Positions 1 through 6,487 of a stretch of DNA of 10,899 bases are shown piece after piece. The notes under the pieces were generated by a model, which was not told the origin of the DNA, did not search any database, and worked only from the letters and a program-made list of their open reading frames with translations. The position numbers and the translations under genes were made by a program. Source of the stretch: Actinomycetota bacterium (GTDB lineage Bacteria; Actinomycetota; Acidimicrobiia; Acidimicrobiales; Ilumatobacteraceae); assembly GCA_009705865.1 (NCBI GenBank), contig WLSJ01000057.1, positions 1 to 10,899 of the forward strand, written 5' to 3'. Within the stretch, counting starts at the first letter, position 1; each line of letters starts with the position of its first letter.

Positions 1-1
1 C

Positions 2-43
2 ACCATGGCCGTTGGCAAGATCTTCGGGGCTGCTGTCGCCTAG
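2..43 (+). CDS. possible C-terminal tail of an upstream gene (partial)
   Basis: Frame 2 is open from the window edge to a TAG at 41-43 and encodes a short hydrophobic, Ala/Gly-rich tail (TMAVGKIFGAAVA). Its codons end mostly in C or G or in GCT/GTT, like the real genes here. The competing frame 1 uses rarer codons (CGG, CTA) and a Cys-rich peptide, although its TGA at 85-87 abuts the next start codon. With 13 codons no family can be named. It could equally be non-coding spacer. Confidence 0.25.
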   Translation, partial: TMAVGKIFGAAVA

Positions 44-87
44 GCGTCACTTTGCGCTCTCCCCTCCAGAACAGCGAGACTGTATGA

Positions 88-1302
88 ATGAGCGCACCTT
101 CCACCACAGACAAAGACACAGCCCGCATTGACGCGGAACTTGATGCACTTCTCGCAGAGTTTGACCCAAAGAAGGTCGACAACATCACATTCCGTGGCGC
201 ACGGTTTGACCGTGGACTTGCATGGGTGCATTTCCCCACTGGTCATGGCGGCCTTGACATGCGTCCCGACCTCAACCGCCATGTTGAAGAGCGTCTTCGT
301 GCAGCAGGTGCCGCACCGCAGAACCCTGCAACATTTTTCATCGCACTCGCTGGTCCAACTATTGCGACGCACGGCAGTGAAGAAGTAAAGAAGCGATTCT
401 TGCGGCCTATGTTCACTGGCGAAGAAGTGTGGTGTCAGTTGTTCTCCGAGCCAGGCGCCGGAAGCGACTTTGCTGGACTAGGAACAAAAGCGATTCGCGA
501 TGGAGACGAGTGGATCATCAATGGTCAAAAAGTGTGGAACACACTTGCTCATCTTGCTGACTGGGGAATGCTCGTCACACGCACCGATCCTGATGCTCCG
601 AAGCACAAAGGCATGACGTACTTTGCTCTTGACATGCACGCACCTGGTGTTGAAGTACGCCCTCTACGTCAAATCACGGGCGAAGCCGAATTCAACGAGG
701 TCTACATGACTGATGCGCGAGTGCCAGATGCACATCGTGTTGGCGACGTAGGTGAAGGGTGGCGTGCCGCTCTCACCACACTTATGAATGAGCGCACCGC
801 AATTGGTGGTGGTGGCGGCGGAAGCGCAAAACGCCGTGGCCCAATTGACGAAACCATCAGAATCTGGAATGAAAAGCCTGCAAACCAGCGCAATGCTGCG
901 GACAAAGACACGATGATGCACCTGTTCTGTGCAAGCGAAGCACTGCGTTACACAGTGATGCGCGGAGCACAAGCTGCAAAGGCCGGCAACCCCGGTCCAG
1001 AGGGCTCGATTGCCAAACTCATGGCTGCAGATTTCAACAAGAAGGTCACAGAGTTCACTTTGCAACTTATGGGTGCCGACGCAATGATCGATTACGACTT
1101 CACTTTCCGTCGACCTGACACGTTGTCAGTTGACGGTTCATTCGGTGGACCCCGCCATTCGTTCTTACGTGTTCGCGCTAACTCAATTGAAGGCGGCACG
1201 AGCGAAATTATGCGCAACATTCTTGGCGAGCAAGTGCTTGGCCTTCCAGGCGAGCCACGCGTTGACAAAGACATTTCATGGAGCAAAGTTCCTCGTAGCT
1301 AA
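88..1302 (+). CDS. acyl-CoA dehydrogenase (FadE-like)
   Basis: This 404-residue flavoprotein is expected to oxidise an acyl-CoA thioester to the 2-enoyl-CoA, passing electrons from FAD to an electron-transfer flavoprotein in the cytoplasm. The acyl-CoA dehydrogenase fold is complete: an N-terminal helical domain (about 10-110), a middle beta domain opening with the FAD/substrate motif SEPGAGSD (120-127) followed by NGQKVW (145-150), and a C-terminal helical domain ending in the family signature IEGGTSE (367-373). E368 there is at the usual place of the catalytic base. A run of six glycines (240-245) follows NERTAIG at the start of the C-terminal domain. The length is normal for the family. 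The start at 88 has no clear Shine-Dalgarno sequence; an ATG at 84 is out of frame. The chain length or pathway of the substrate cannot be read from sequence; FadE paralogues also act on steroid and branched acyl-CoAs. Confidence 0.93.
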   Translation: MSAPSTTDKDTARIDAELDALLAEFDPKKVDNITFRGARFDRGLAWVHFPTGHGGLDMRPDLNRHVEERLRAAGAAPQNPATFFIALAGPTIATHGSEEVKKRFLRPMFTGEEVWCQLFSEPGAGSDFAGLGTKAIRDGDEWIINGQKVWNTLAHLADWGMLVTRTDPDAPKHKGMTYFALDMHAPGVEVRPLRQITGEAEFNEVYMTDARVPDAHRVGDVGEGWRAALTTLMNERTAIGGGGGGSAKRRGPIDETIRIWNEKPANQRNAADKDTMMHLFCASEALRYTVMRGAQAAKAGNPGPEGSIAKLMAADFNKKVTEFTLQLMGADAMIDYDFTFRRPDTLSVDGSFGGPRHSFLRVRANSIEGGTSEIMRNILGEQVLGLPGEPRVDKDISWSKVPRS

Positions 1303-1314
1303 ATCTGCACACAC

Positions 1315-1344
1315 AAAAGGCCGCTGTCGAAACAGCGGCCCTTC
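1315..1344. terminator. strong hairpin between convergent genes, probable bidirectional terminator
   Basis: A perfect 9-bp GC-rich stem, GGCCGCTGT (1319-1327) with ACAGCGGCC (1332-1340), closes a CGAA loop. It lies between the stop of the acyl-CoA dehydrogenase (1302, +) and the stop of the small membrane protein (1370, -). On the minus strand it is followed by TTTTGTGT, which fits an intrinsic terminator for that gene. On the plus strand the following bases (CTTCG) are less T-rich, so termination there is less certain. Confidence 0.75.
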
Positions 1345-1369
1345 GTGGAGGAATTATTGAAGTGGTGAT

Positions 1370-1690
1370 TTACGCGGCGCGAAGTCCGGTGAGTCCCTTA
1401 CTAATGAACGACACAATGGCGTCCTTGACCGGAATCATTCCGTAAACAATGCAGCCATCAACACAGATGGTCATCCACGATGCCCGCATGCTGCCGGTCA
1501 TCGCAGTCACGATGCTGAGATTGAGTGCCCACACAAGTCCGATACTGACAGCCAGCATGATGTGGTCGCTCAGAACAGGAATTCGGTTGATAATGGCGTC
1601 GAGCTTCAACGTGCGGGTGAGCGAGTGAAACACTGGCATAACCGCTCCGAGAAGGATGGATAGAAGGATAAGTGATCCAAGGGTGTACAT
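1370..1690 (-). CDS. small three-helix integral membrane protein, unknown function
   Basis: This 106-residue protein matches no family I recognise. It is strongly hydrophobic, with probable membrane segments at about 3-22, 43-65 and 74-94 and short basic loops (for example LTRTLKL around 24-30). No catalytic or cofactor motif is visible. The size and topology recall holin-like or small transporter-accessory proteins, but this is shape only. Reality of the gene is supported by a good Shine-Dalgarno AAAGAGG 6 nt before the ATG, a terminator-like hairpin just after its stop, and a clean convergent position. It stands alone on the minus strand; its promoter would lie in the dyad-rich region shared with the VOC gene. 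There is no signal peptidase site that I can see. Confidence 0.72.
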   Translation of the reverse strand: MYTLGSLILLSILLGAVMPVFHSLTRTLKLDAIINRIPVLSDHIMLAVSIGLVWALNLSIVTAMTGSMRASWMTICVDGCIVYGMIPVKDAIVSFISKGLTGLRAA

Positions 1691-1696
1691 GAGATG

Positions 1697-1703
1697 CCTC
1701 TTT
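1697..1703 (-). promoter_or_regulatory. Shine-Dalgarno site of the small membrane protein
   Basis: The minus strand reads AAAGAGG, then 6 nt (CATCTC), then ATG. This near-consensus site fixes the start at 1690 and is the main sequence argument that this unrecognised small gene is translated. Confidence 0.7.
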
Positions 1704-1742
1704 CGAGTCAGTCTCCGCCTACCAAGAAGGTAACTAATGTCA

Positions 1743-1775
1743 CACCACTAGTGGTGGATATCCACAGGGTGTGGA
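1743..1775. promoter_or_regulatory. three nested/overlapping dyads, candidate operator in a divergent promoter region
   Basis: Three inverted repeats built from CCAC/GTGG half-sites overlap here. They are the 14-bp perfect palindrome CACCACTAGTGGTG (1743-1756), the 12-bp perfect palindrome GTGGATATCCAC (1754-1765), and TCCACA-GGG-TGTGGA (1761-1775). They sit between the divergent starts of the small membrane protein (1690, -) and the VOC protein (1821, +). A regulator binding site is the natural inference, but no regulator gene lies in the window and no consensus is recognised. Confidence 0.45.
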
Positions 1776-1820
1776 GAACCCTTGTCCAGACAGGGTTACA
1801 AGGCGGTCTATGGTTCATCC

Positions 1821-2486
1821 ATGATTCGCCTGCGCCAAATTGCCCTTGTTGCCCACAGCCTTGACCAGGCCACGGCTGACATCTCTGCAGCCCTCGACCT
1901 CGACGTGATCTACCAAGACCCTGGGGTGGGCTTCTTTGGGCTTCACAATGCGCTGTTTTGTATCGGGGACCAGTTTCTCGAGGTTGTCTCTCCTATTCAA
2001 GAAGGCACCACAGCAGGTCGGTTGCTGGAGAAATTGGGTGGTGATGGTGGATACATGGCTTTATATGAAGTCGACGATCTCGATGCGCGTATAGAGCACG
2101 TGAAGGCATCGGGAACTCGCACCGTTTGGGAAGGCACTGGCGATGCAATTCGTGGACGTCATTTACACCCACGCGACACTGGCGGCACATTGGTGTCATT
2201 AGATCAACCAGATGTTGCTGGTGAATGGGCATGGGGCGGGCCTCAGTGGAAGTCGCGTCGGCCATCAACAGTTGTGTCAGCGATTGATTCATTCACGGTG
2301 TCAGTACCCGACGCGGATTTCTCTTGCAAGCATTGGACACAACTCGGCATCAATGAAGCAGTGCGGTTTGCACCATGCGGTGACCAGCCAGAAGGTCTCA
2401 CCGAAGTAACTATGAAATGTGTTGACTCATCTCGCGACGGCGAAACTTTTCAGTTGTGCGGCGTCACTATTACATTGCGCGCGTAG
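1821..2486 (+). CDS. VOC / glyoxalase-like domain protein
   Basis: A 221-residue cytoplasmic protein of the vicinal-oxygen-chelate superfamily, whose members bind a metal and act as glyoxalases, dioxygenases, isomerases or resistance proteins. The start MIRLRQIALVAHSLDQA is a typical first beta strand plus helix of a VOC module. A possible metal ligand is H12, with a glutamate in QFLEVVSP (E54). A second module has HLHPRDTGGTLVSLD (114-128), as in bacterial glyoxalase-like proteins. Residues 150-221 resemble a further half module (DSFTVSVPD...). Reaction and substrate cannot be assigned. The ATG at 1821 begins the domain exactly, so it is preferred. A TTG at 1782 with GGAG 5 nt upstream would add 13 residues unlike the family, but cannot be excluded. 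It converges on the amidohydrolase with 6 bp between stops. Confidence 0.85.
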   Translation: MIRLRQIALVAHSLDQATADISAALDLDVIYQDPGVGFFGLHNALFCIGDQFLEVVSPIQEGTTAGRLLEKLGGDGGYMALYEVDDLDARIEHVKASGTRTVWEGTGDAIRGRHLHPRDTGGTLVSLDQPDVAGEWAWGGPQWKSRRPSTVVSAIDSFTVSVPDADFSCKHWTQLGINEAVRFAPCGDQPEGLTEVTMKCVDSSRDGETFQLCGVTITLRA

Positions 2487-2492
2487 CTGTAT

Positions 2493-4139
2493 CTAGTGTG
2501 CGTTTGAATGCACAACGCCACCAACAACAGTGGCGAGTACTGAGATGTCTTTGATCTCCATTGGGTCAACCGCACAGGGGTCAGCATCAAGCACCGCGAA
2601 GTCTGCAAACTTGCCTACTTCGATGGATCCGTATTCATCATCGCAATGAAGCAAATAAGCAGAACCAATTGTCATGGCCTTCAATGCATCAAGCGCTGAA
2701 ATTCTTTCTGCTTCACCCAGTACATGACCAGTACTCGTCACACGATTCACTGCGCACCACATGGTGAACAACGGCGCTAACGGCGTCACTGGTGCATCAC
2801 TATGAATGGAATGTGGAATTTCCATGCGAACAGCAGTACCAACAGCATCAAGATGTCGCGCTTTGGCGGGCCCCATGGTGTCGTGACGATGCGTGTCACC
2901 CCAGAAATACAGATGATTTGCAAACAAGTTCACACAAATGCCAAGAGTCTTGATCTTGCGGAACATGGCATCTGTTGCCATTTGCACATGTTCTAAACGG
3001 TGACGGTGATCAAAACGTGGGTGCGCTTCAAGCAGACGGCGATAGATGTCGACACCAGCTTCAATTGCTTCATCTCCATTTGTATGCATTGCTAGTTGAT
3101 AACCAGCTTTATGGAACGGCAGCATCAAGTTGTAGAGATCTTCAGGATTTCCGAGCCACATACCATTTGGTGACCCACAGCAATATCCTGGCCAATTCAT
3201 CCGCGCCGTACGACCCTGAATAGAACCATCGGCAATGAACTTCAACGGACCCATCGCAAACTTTTCTGAATTGAATTGCACAAGGTCTTTTAGAAGCTCT
3301 GCAATTTCATCGGAACTAAAGCGCAATGACATAAACGTTGCAAGCGGTGCATACCGGACACGCGTAGGAAAGCCCGGATTATTCACAACGTTTGCGAATG
3401 CCTCAATCCCCTTGAGGGTAGGAATATTCGCAAGATCAGTCACCATTGTGCACCCAGCTTGACGAGCAAGATGTCCACCGTCCCAGATTGCGCTTTCGCC
3501 ACCTGCGTCAAGATTCACGTGCACGCCCAAGAACATGGCCAGCGCTAGCTCACGAATTTCACCAGTGAGGTTGCCGTTCTCATCGCGGTGCACGCCTTCA
3601 TCGGTAGTGGTGTTGTCTACTCCGGCACGCGCCAACATGGCCGAGTTTGCATGACCAACATGGCCGTTGCTTTGCATCACCCAAATTGGTCGAGTCTCTG
3701 ACACTGAATCCAACATTTCAAGCGTGAGTGTTTGCGAACCAACCATCGACACATCGAAACCCACAGCAATGAGAGATTCGCTCTGGTCTTTCATTTCGCT
3801 ATGTGCCTGATGAAGTCGTTCAATGATGGCTTCAACCGTTGGACAGCCTGGTTGAACCGAGCCATCCACTTGACGCCGCGGGTACGAGCCCACCCATGGG
3901 TAGCGAGATAGAGATCCTTCACGAACAATGTGGCAGTGAGCCTCTATGAAGCCCGGCACTATGACTGAATCTGCGAACTGATTGTCGATAGTAATGTCGA
4001 GGCCGTCAAGGTCTGACAGCACCTGGTCAAGCATGCCCGTATGAAGAACCCTGCCATCTTGAACGGCCACGGCGTTGGCCTGAGACACCGCTGAATCAAG
4101 GGTGATGACGGATCGCGCCGTGAACACTGTGACGCTCAT
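2493..4139 (-). CDS. amidohydrolase family protein (YtcJ-like, metal-dependent)
   Basis: A 548-residue cytoplasmic metal-dependent hydrolase of the amidohydrolase superfamily, YtcJ/N-substituted-formamide-deformylase branch (Amidohydro_3 type). Such enzymes cleave amide or related C-N bonds; the actual substrate is unknown. Visible landmarks in order are the N-terminal beta-sandwich half (1-60), the metal motif PGFIEAHCH (62-70; H68, H70), KFIADGSIQGRTA (300-312), MHTNGDEAIEAG (351-362; H352), RLEHVQM (381-387; H384), the catalytic aspartate in HSDAPVTP (D448), and the closing sandwich strand GSIEVGKFADFAVLDADP (504-521), typical of the family C-terminus. Length is normal and nothing key is missing. 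There is no signal peptide. The Shine-Dalgarno is weak (GGGAA 4 nt before ATG). It is divergent from the aldehyde dehydrogenase over 47 bp, so the two may share control, which is inference. Confidence 0.9.
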   Translation of the reverse strand: MSVTVFTARSVITLDSAVSQANAVAVQDGRVLHTGMLDQVLSDLDGLDITIDNQFADSVIVPGFIEAHCHIVREGSLSRYPWVGSYPRRQVDGSVQPGCPTVEAIIERLHQAHSEMKDQSESLIAVGFDVSMVGSQTLTLEMLDSVSETRPIWVMQSNGHVGHANSAMLARAGVDNTTTDEGVHRDENGNLTGEIRELALAMFLGVHVNLDAGGESAIWDGGHLARQAGCTMVTDLANIPTLKGIEAFANVVNNPGFPTRVRYAPLATFMSLRFSSDEIAELLKDLVQFNSEKFAMGPLKFIADGSIQGRTARMNWPGYCCGSPNGMWLGNPEDLYNLMLPFHKAGYQLAMHTNGDEAIEAGVDIYRRLLEAHPRFDHRHRLEHVQMATDAMFRKIKTLGICVNLFANHLYFWGDTHRHDTMGPAKARHLDAVGTAVRMEIPHSIHSDAPVTPLAPLFTMWCAVNRVTSTGHVLGEAERISALDALKAMTIGSAYLLHCDDEYGSIEVGKFADFAVLDADPCAVDPMEIKDISVLATVVGGVVHSNAH

Positions 4140-4171
4140 ATGGTTCCCACTTCCCGACTACTCACAAACTG

Positions 4172-4177
4172 TACAAG
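4172..4177 (+). promoter_or_regulatory. candidate -10 element of a leaderless ALDH transcript
   Basis: TACAAG, 9 nt before the ATG at 4187, would place transcription start at or next to the start codon. The ALDH gene has no Shine-Dalgarno, consistent with leaderless expression. The last base departs from TANNNT and no clear -35 is seen. The TACAAT element in front of the ABC operon has the same 9-nt spacing. Confidence 0.35.
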
Positions 4178-4186
4178 AATGGTCCT

Positions 4187-5587
4187 ATGACTATGCAACT
4201 AGACCCCCATACCGATATCGCCTCAATTTCAGGCACGGTGGCGAAACTTCGCAATACCTATAACTCGCGCATCACACGACCATTGGCGTGGCGCCGCACT
4301 CAGTTGCAGAACATGATCAACATGTTGGAACACAATGAAGCCGCTTTTCTTGAGGCCCTTAAAGTTGACCTCGGTAAGCCAATGGCTGAAGCATTCATTA
4401 CCGACCTTGCATTCGTTACTGGTGAGATCAAGTTGATGCTCAAGAACCTCAACAAGTGGAACAGTGCGGAAAAAGTTCCCACCCCTTTGGTTGCGATGCC
4501 AGCGAAATCTGTTCTCATGCCAGAACCTCTTGGCGTTGTATGCGTCATCGCACCGTGGAACTACCCCGTGCAATTGTTGTTGGTTCCAGCAGCCGGCGCT
4601 ATTGCAGCCGGTAACACAGTCATCATGAAGCCATCAGAAGTATCACCCACTGTCTCGGGTCTACTTGCTCGTTTGGTGCCGCAGTACTTAGACACTTCTG
4701 CCGTTTCACTCGTTGAAGGCGGAGTACCTGAGACCACGGAATTGTTAGCTCAAAAGTTTGACCACATCTTCTACACCGGTAATGGAAAAATTGGTCGCGT
4801 TGTCATGGCTGCTGCAGCCGTCAACCTCACCCCTGTCACTTTGGAACTTGGCGGCAAGAGCCCGGTCATCATTGACAAGAGCGCAAACATCGAAGTTGCC
4901 GCACGCCGCGTTGCATGGGGCAAGTGGTTGAATGCAGGCCAAACATGTGTCGCTCCTGACTACGTGTTGGTCGACTCTTCTGTTGAAGCAAAGTTTGTTG
5001 ACGCTCTACGAACCTCAATCACAGATTTCTACGGAGCAAACCCGCACACCAGCGACAGCTATGGTCGCATCGTGTCACCACGACACTTTGACCGACTTGT
5101 CTCACTGATGACAGGTGGAACTCCGATTATCGGTGGCGAATCAGCCGCAGCTGATCGATATGTGGCACCAACCGTTCTTGGCAATGTGAACCTGAATGCT
5201 CCGATCATGCAAGAAGAAATCTTCGGACCAATTCTTCCCATCATCAGCGTGAAAGACACCAATGAAGCAATTGAGTTCATTACCTCACGCGATCACCCAC
5301 TGGCACTGTATGTCTTTGCGGAAAACAGTTCCGTGGTTGACAAAGTGTTGGAACACACCACAGCAGGTGGAGTCACAGTGAACGGCACGCTTCTGCACCT
5401 CACAAGCCCCCATCTGCCATTTGGCGGAGTTGGTGAGAGCGGAATGGGCGGATATCACGGCAAGTCAGGCGTTCGTATCTTCCAGCACATGAAGCCAGTT
5501 CTAAAGCGCGGCACAAAGATCGACCCGAAAATCACGTACCCGCCGTACACAGAGCGCAAGCTGAAGTTGTTCCGCAAAGTACTCTAA
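4187..5587 (+). CDS. aldehyde dehydrogenase, class 3-like
   Basis: A 466-residue NAD(P)-dependent dehydrogenase oxidising an aldehyde to the carboxylic acid. The length (short, about 460) and motifs fit the ALDH3/fatty-aldehyde branch. Landmarks are APWNYP (122-127; the oxyanion Asn is N125), KPSE (148-151) of the cofactor site, FYTGNG (195-200) in the Rossmann fold, LELGGKSP (219-226; general base E220), the nucleophile in GQTCVAPD (C254), EEIFGPILP (343-351; E344), and PFGGVGESGMGGYHGKSG (411-428). All catalytic residues are present. Unlike eukaryotic fatty-aldehyde dehydrogenase there is no C-terminal membrane anchor; the protein ends in a basic tail (TERKLKLFRKVL). The ATG at 4187 is used, with another in frame at 4193; neither has a Shine-Dalgarno. 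The F420-type oxidoreductase follows after 27 bp, so the pair is probably one operon. Long-chain aldehydes are a plausible but unproven substrate. Confidence 0.95.
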   Translation: MTMQLDPHTDIASISGTVAKLRNTYNSRITRPLAWRRTQLQNMINMLEHNEAAFLEALKVDLGKPMAEAFITDLAFVTGEIKLMLKNLNKWNSAEKVPTPLVAMPAKSVLMPEPLGVVCVIAPWNYPVQLLLVPAAGAIAAGNTVIMKPSEVSPTVSGLLARLVPQYLDTSAVSLVEGGVPETTELLAQKFDHIFYTGNGKIGRVVMAAAAVNLTPVTLELGGKSPVIIDKSANIEVAARRVAWGKWLNAGQTCVAPDYVLVDSSVEAKFVDALRTSITDFYGANPHTSDSYGRIVSPRHFDRLVSLMTGGTPIIGGESAAADRYVAPTVLGNVNLNAPIMQEEIFGPILPIISVKDTNEAIEFITSRDHPLALYVFAENSSVVDKVLEHTTAGGVTVNGTLLHLTSPHLPFGGVGESGMGGYHGKSGVRIFQHMKPVLKRGTKIDPKITYPPYTERKLKLFRKVL

Positions 5588-5601
5588 GGACACCCCTACC
5601 T

Positions 5602-5606
5602 AAGGA
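5602..5606 (+). promoter_or_regulatory. Shine-Dalgarno site of the LLM oxidoreductase
   Basis: AAGGA, 8 nt before the ATG at 5615, fixes this start. The heptamer CTAAGGA occurs twice 16 bp apart (5584-5590 and 5600-5606). The first copy contains the ALDH stop codon and the second is the ribosome site. Translation of the second gene therefore starts independently within the operon. Confidence 0.65.
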
Positions 5607-5614
5607 TTCTCTTC

Positions 5615-6487
5615 ATGAAATTTGCTATTGCGTTTGCCAACACCGGACCATTCATCAACCCCGATAAGGCAGTCGCTATGGCACAGGCAGCTGAAGCTGC
5701 CGGGATTGAATCATTGTGGACTGTGGAACATGTAGTTGTCCCTGCTGACTACAACTCTCCATACCCGTATAGCGACACAGGCAAAATGCCTGGCGGTGAT
5801 GATTCCCCTATTCCAGATCCGTTGATTTGGCTCACGTACGTCGCCGCTGCAACACAAGCAATTAACTTGGCAACCGGAATTCTGATTTTGCCTCAACGTA
5901 ATCCTGTTGTTCTTGCAAAGGAATTGGCAACACTTGACTTCATGTCAAATGGTCGCATGCTTCTTGGTACTGGCGTTGGCTGGATGAAAGAAGAATTCGA
6001 TGCAATCGGCGTGCCGTTCAATGAACGAGGAAAGCGCAATGACGAGAACATCGCTGCAATGCGCGCATTGTGGTCAGAAGAAAAAGCGTCGTACCACGGC
6101 GAATACGTGAATTTTGATAACTGCATCTTGCGACCACAACCAGTCAAGGGCTCTATTCCTATTCACATTGGTGGCAGTACTGACATTGCAGCCAAGCGTG
6201 CTGGTCGTTTGGGTGATGGCTTCTTTCCTGCGGGTGGTTCACACGAAGAACTTGCTCGCATCATTGGCATCACTCGCGAATCAGCTGTCAAGCACGGCCG
6301 TAATCCAGATGACATTGAGATCACAACTGGGGGCAATGGTGCTATTGGACCAAACGCCCTAGAAGAGATCAGCGCACTTGAAGCTCTCGGCGTTAATCGA
6401 GTTATCGTGCCAGCATTTTTGTTCTACCGCGGAACTGCAGACGCAATCGCTCAGTACGGCGAAGACGTCATCAGCAAAGTGAACTAA
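5615..6487 (+). CDS. luciferase-like monooxygenase-family (LLM) oxidoreductase, probably F420-dependent
   Basis: A 290-residue TIM-barrel protein of the bacterial luciferase-like superfamily, in the subgroup common in actinobacteria that uses coenzyme F420 (TIGR03619-like, from memory). Features seen are the first strand KFAIAFANTGPF (2-13), a helix with AAEAAGIESLWTVEHV (25-40; WTVEH is a recurring family motif), ATGILILPQRNPVVLAKELA (86-105), the conserved GRMLLGTGVGWMKEEF (113-128) with ERGKRNDE (137-144), LRPQPVKGSIPIHIGG (172-187), and a C-terminal barrel helix. Length is usual. The substrate is unknown; F420 rather than FMN is inferred from the subgroup. It follows ALDH by 27 bp with its own strong Shine-Dalgarno, so the pair may act on one alcohol/aldehyde route. 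Its TAA directly abuts the stop of the minus-strand ABC gene, with no spacer. Confidence 0.9.
   Translation: MKFAIAFANTGPFINPDKAVAMAQAAEAAGIESLWTVEHVVVPADYNSPYPYSDTGKMPGGDDSPIPDPLIWLTYVAAATQAINLATGILILPQRNPVVLAKELATLDFMSNGRMLLGTGVGWMKEEFDAIGVPFNERGKRNDENIAAMRALWSEEKASYHGEYVNFDNCILRPQPVKGSIPIHIGGSTDIAAKRAGRLGDGFFPAGGSHEELARIIGITRESAVKHGRNPDDIEITTGGNGAIGPNALEEISALEALGVNRVIVPAFLFYRGTADAIAQYGEDVISKVN

Noticed and set aside
805..822. Glycine-codon repeat (six glycines) in the acyl-CoA dehydrogenase as a possible repeat expansion
   Set aside because: It is short, uses mixed codons (GGT, GGC, GGA) and sits at a flexible junction after NERTAIG; nothing suggests instability.
664..1065. Long minus-strand open frame inside the acyl-CoA dehydrogenase gene
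   Set aside because: It is Cys/His-rich with no domain or ribosome site and lies wholly opposite a gene with complete family motifs, so it is a shadow frame.
1758..1790. Chromosomal or plasmid replication origin
   Set aside because: The DnaA-like 9-mers are imperfect, there is no AT-rich unwinding stretch, and no dnaA, dnaN, parA or rep gene is nearby.
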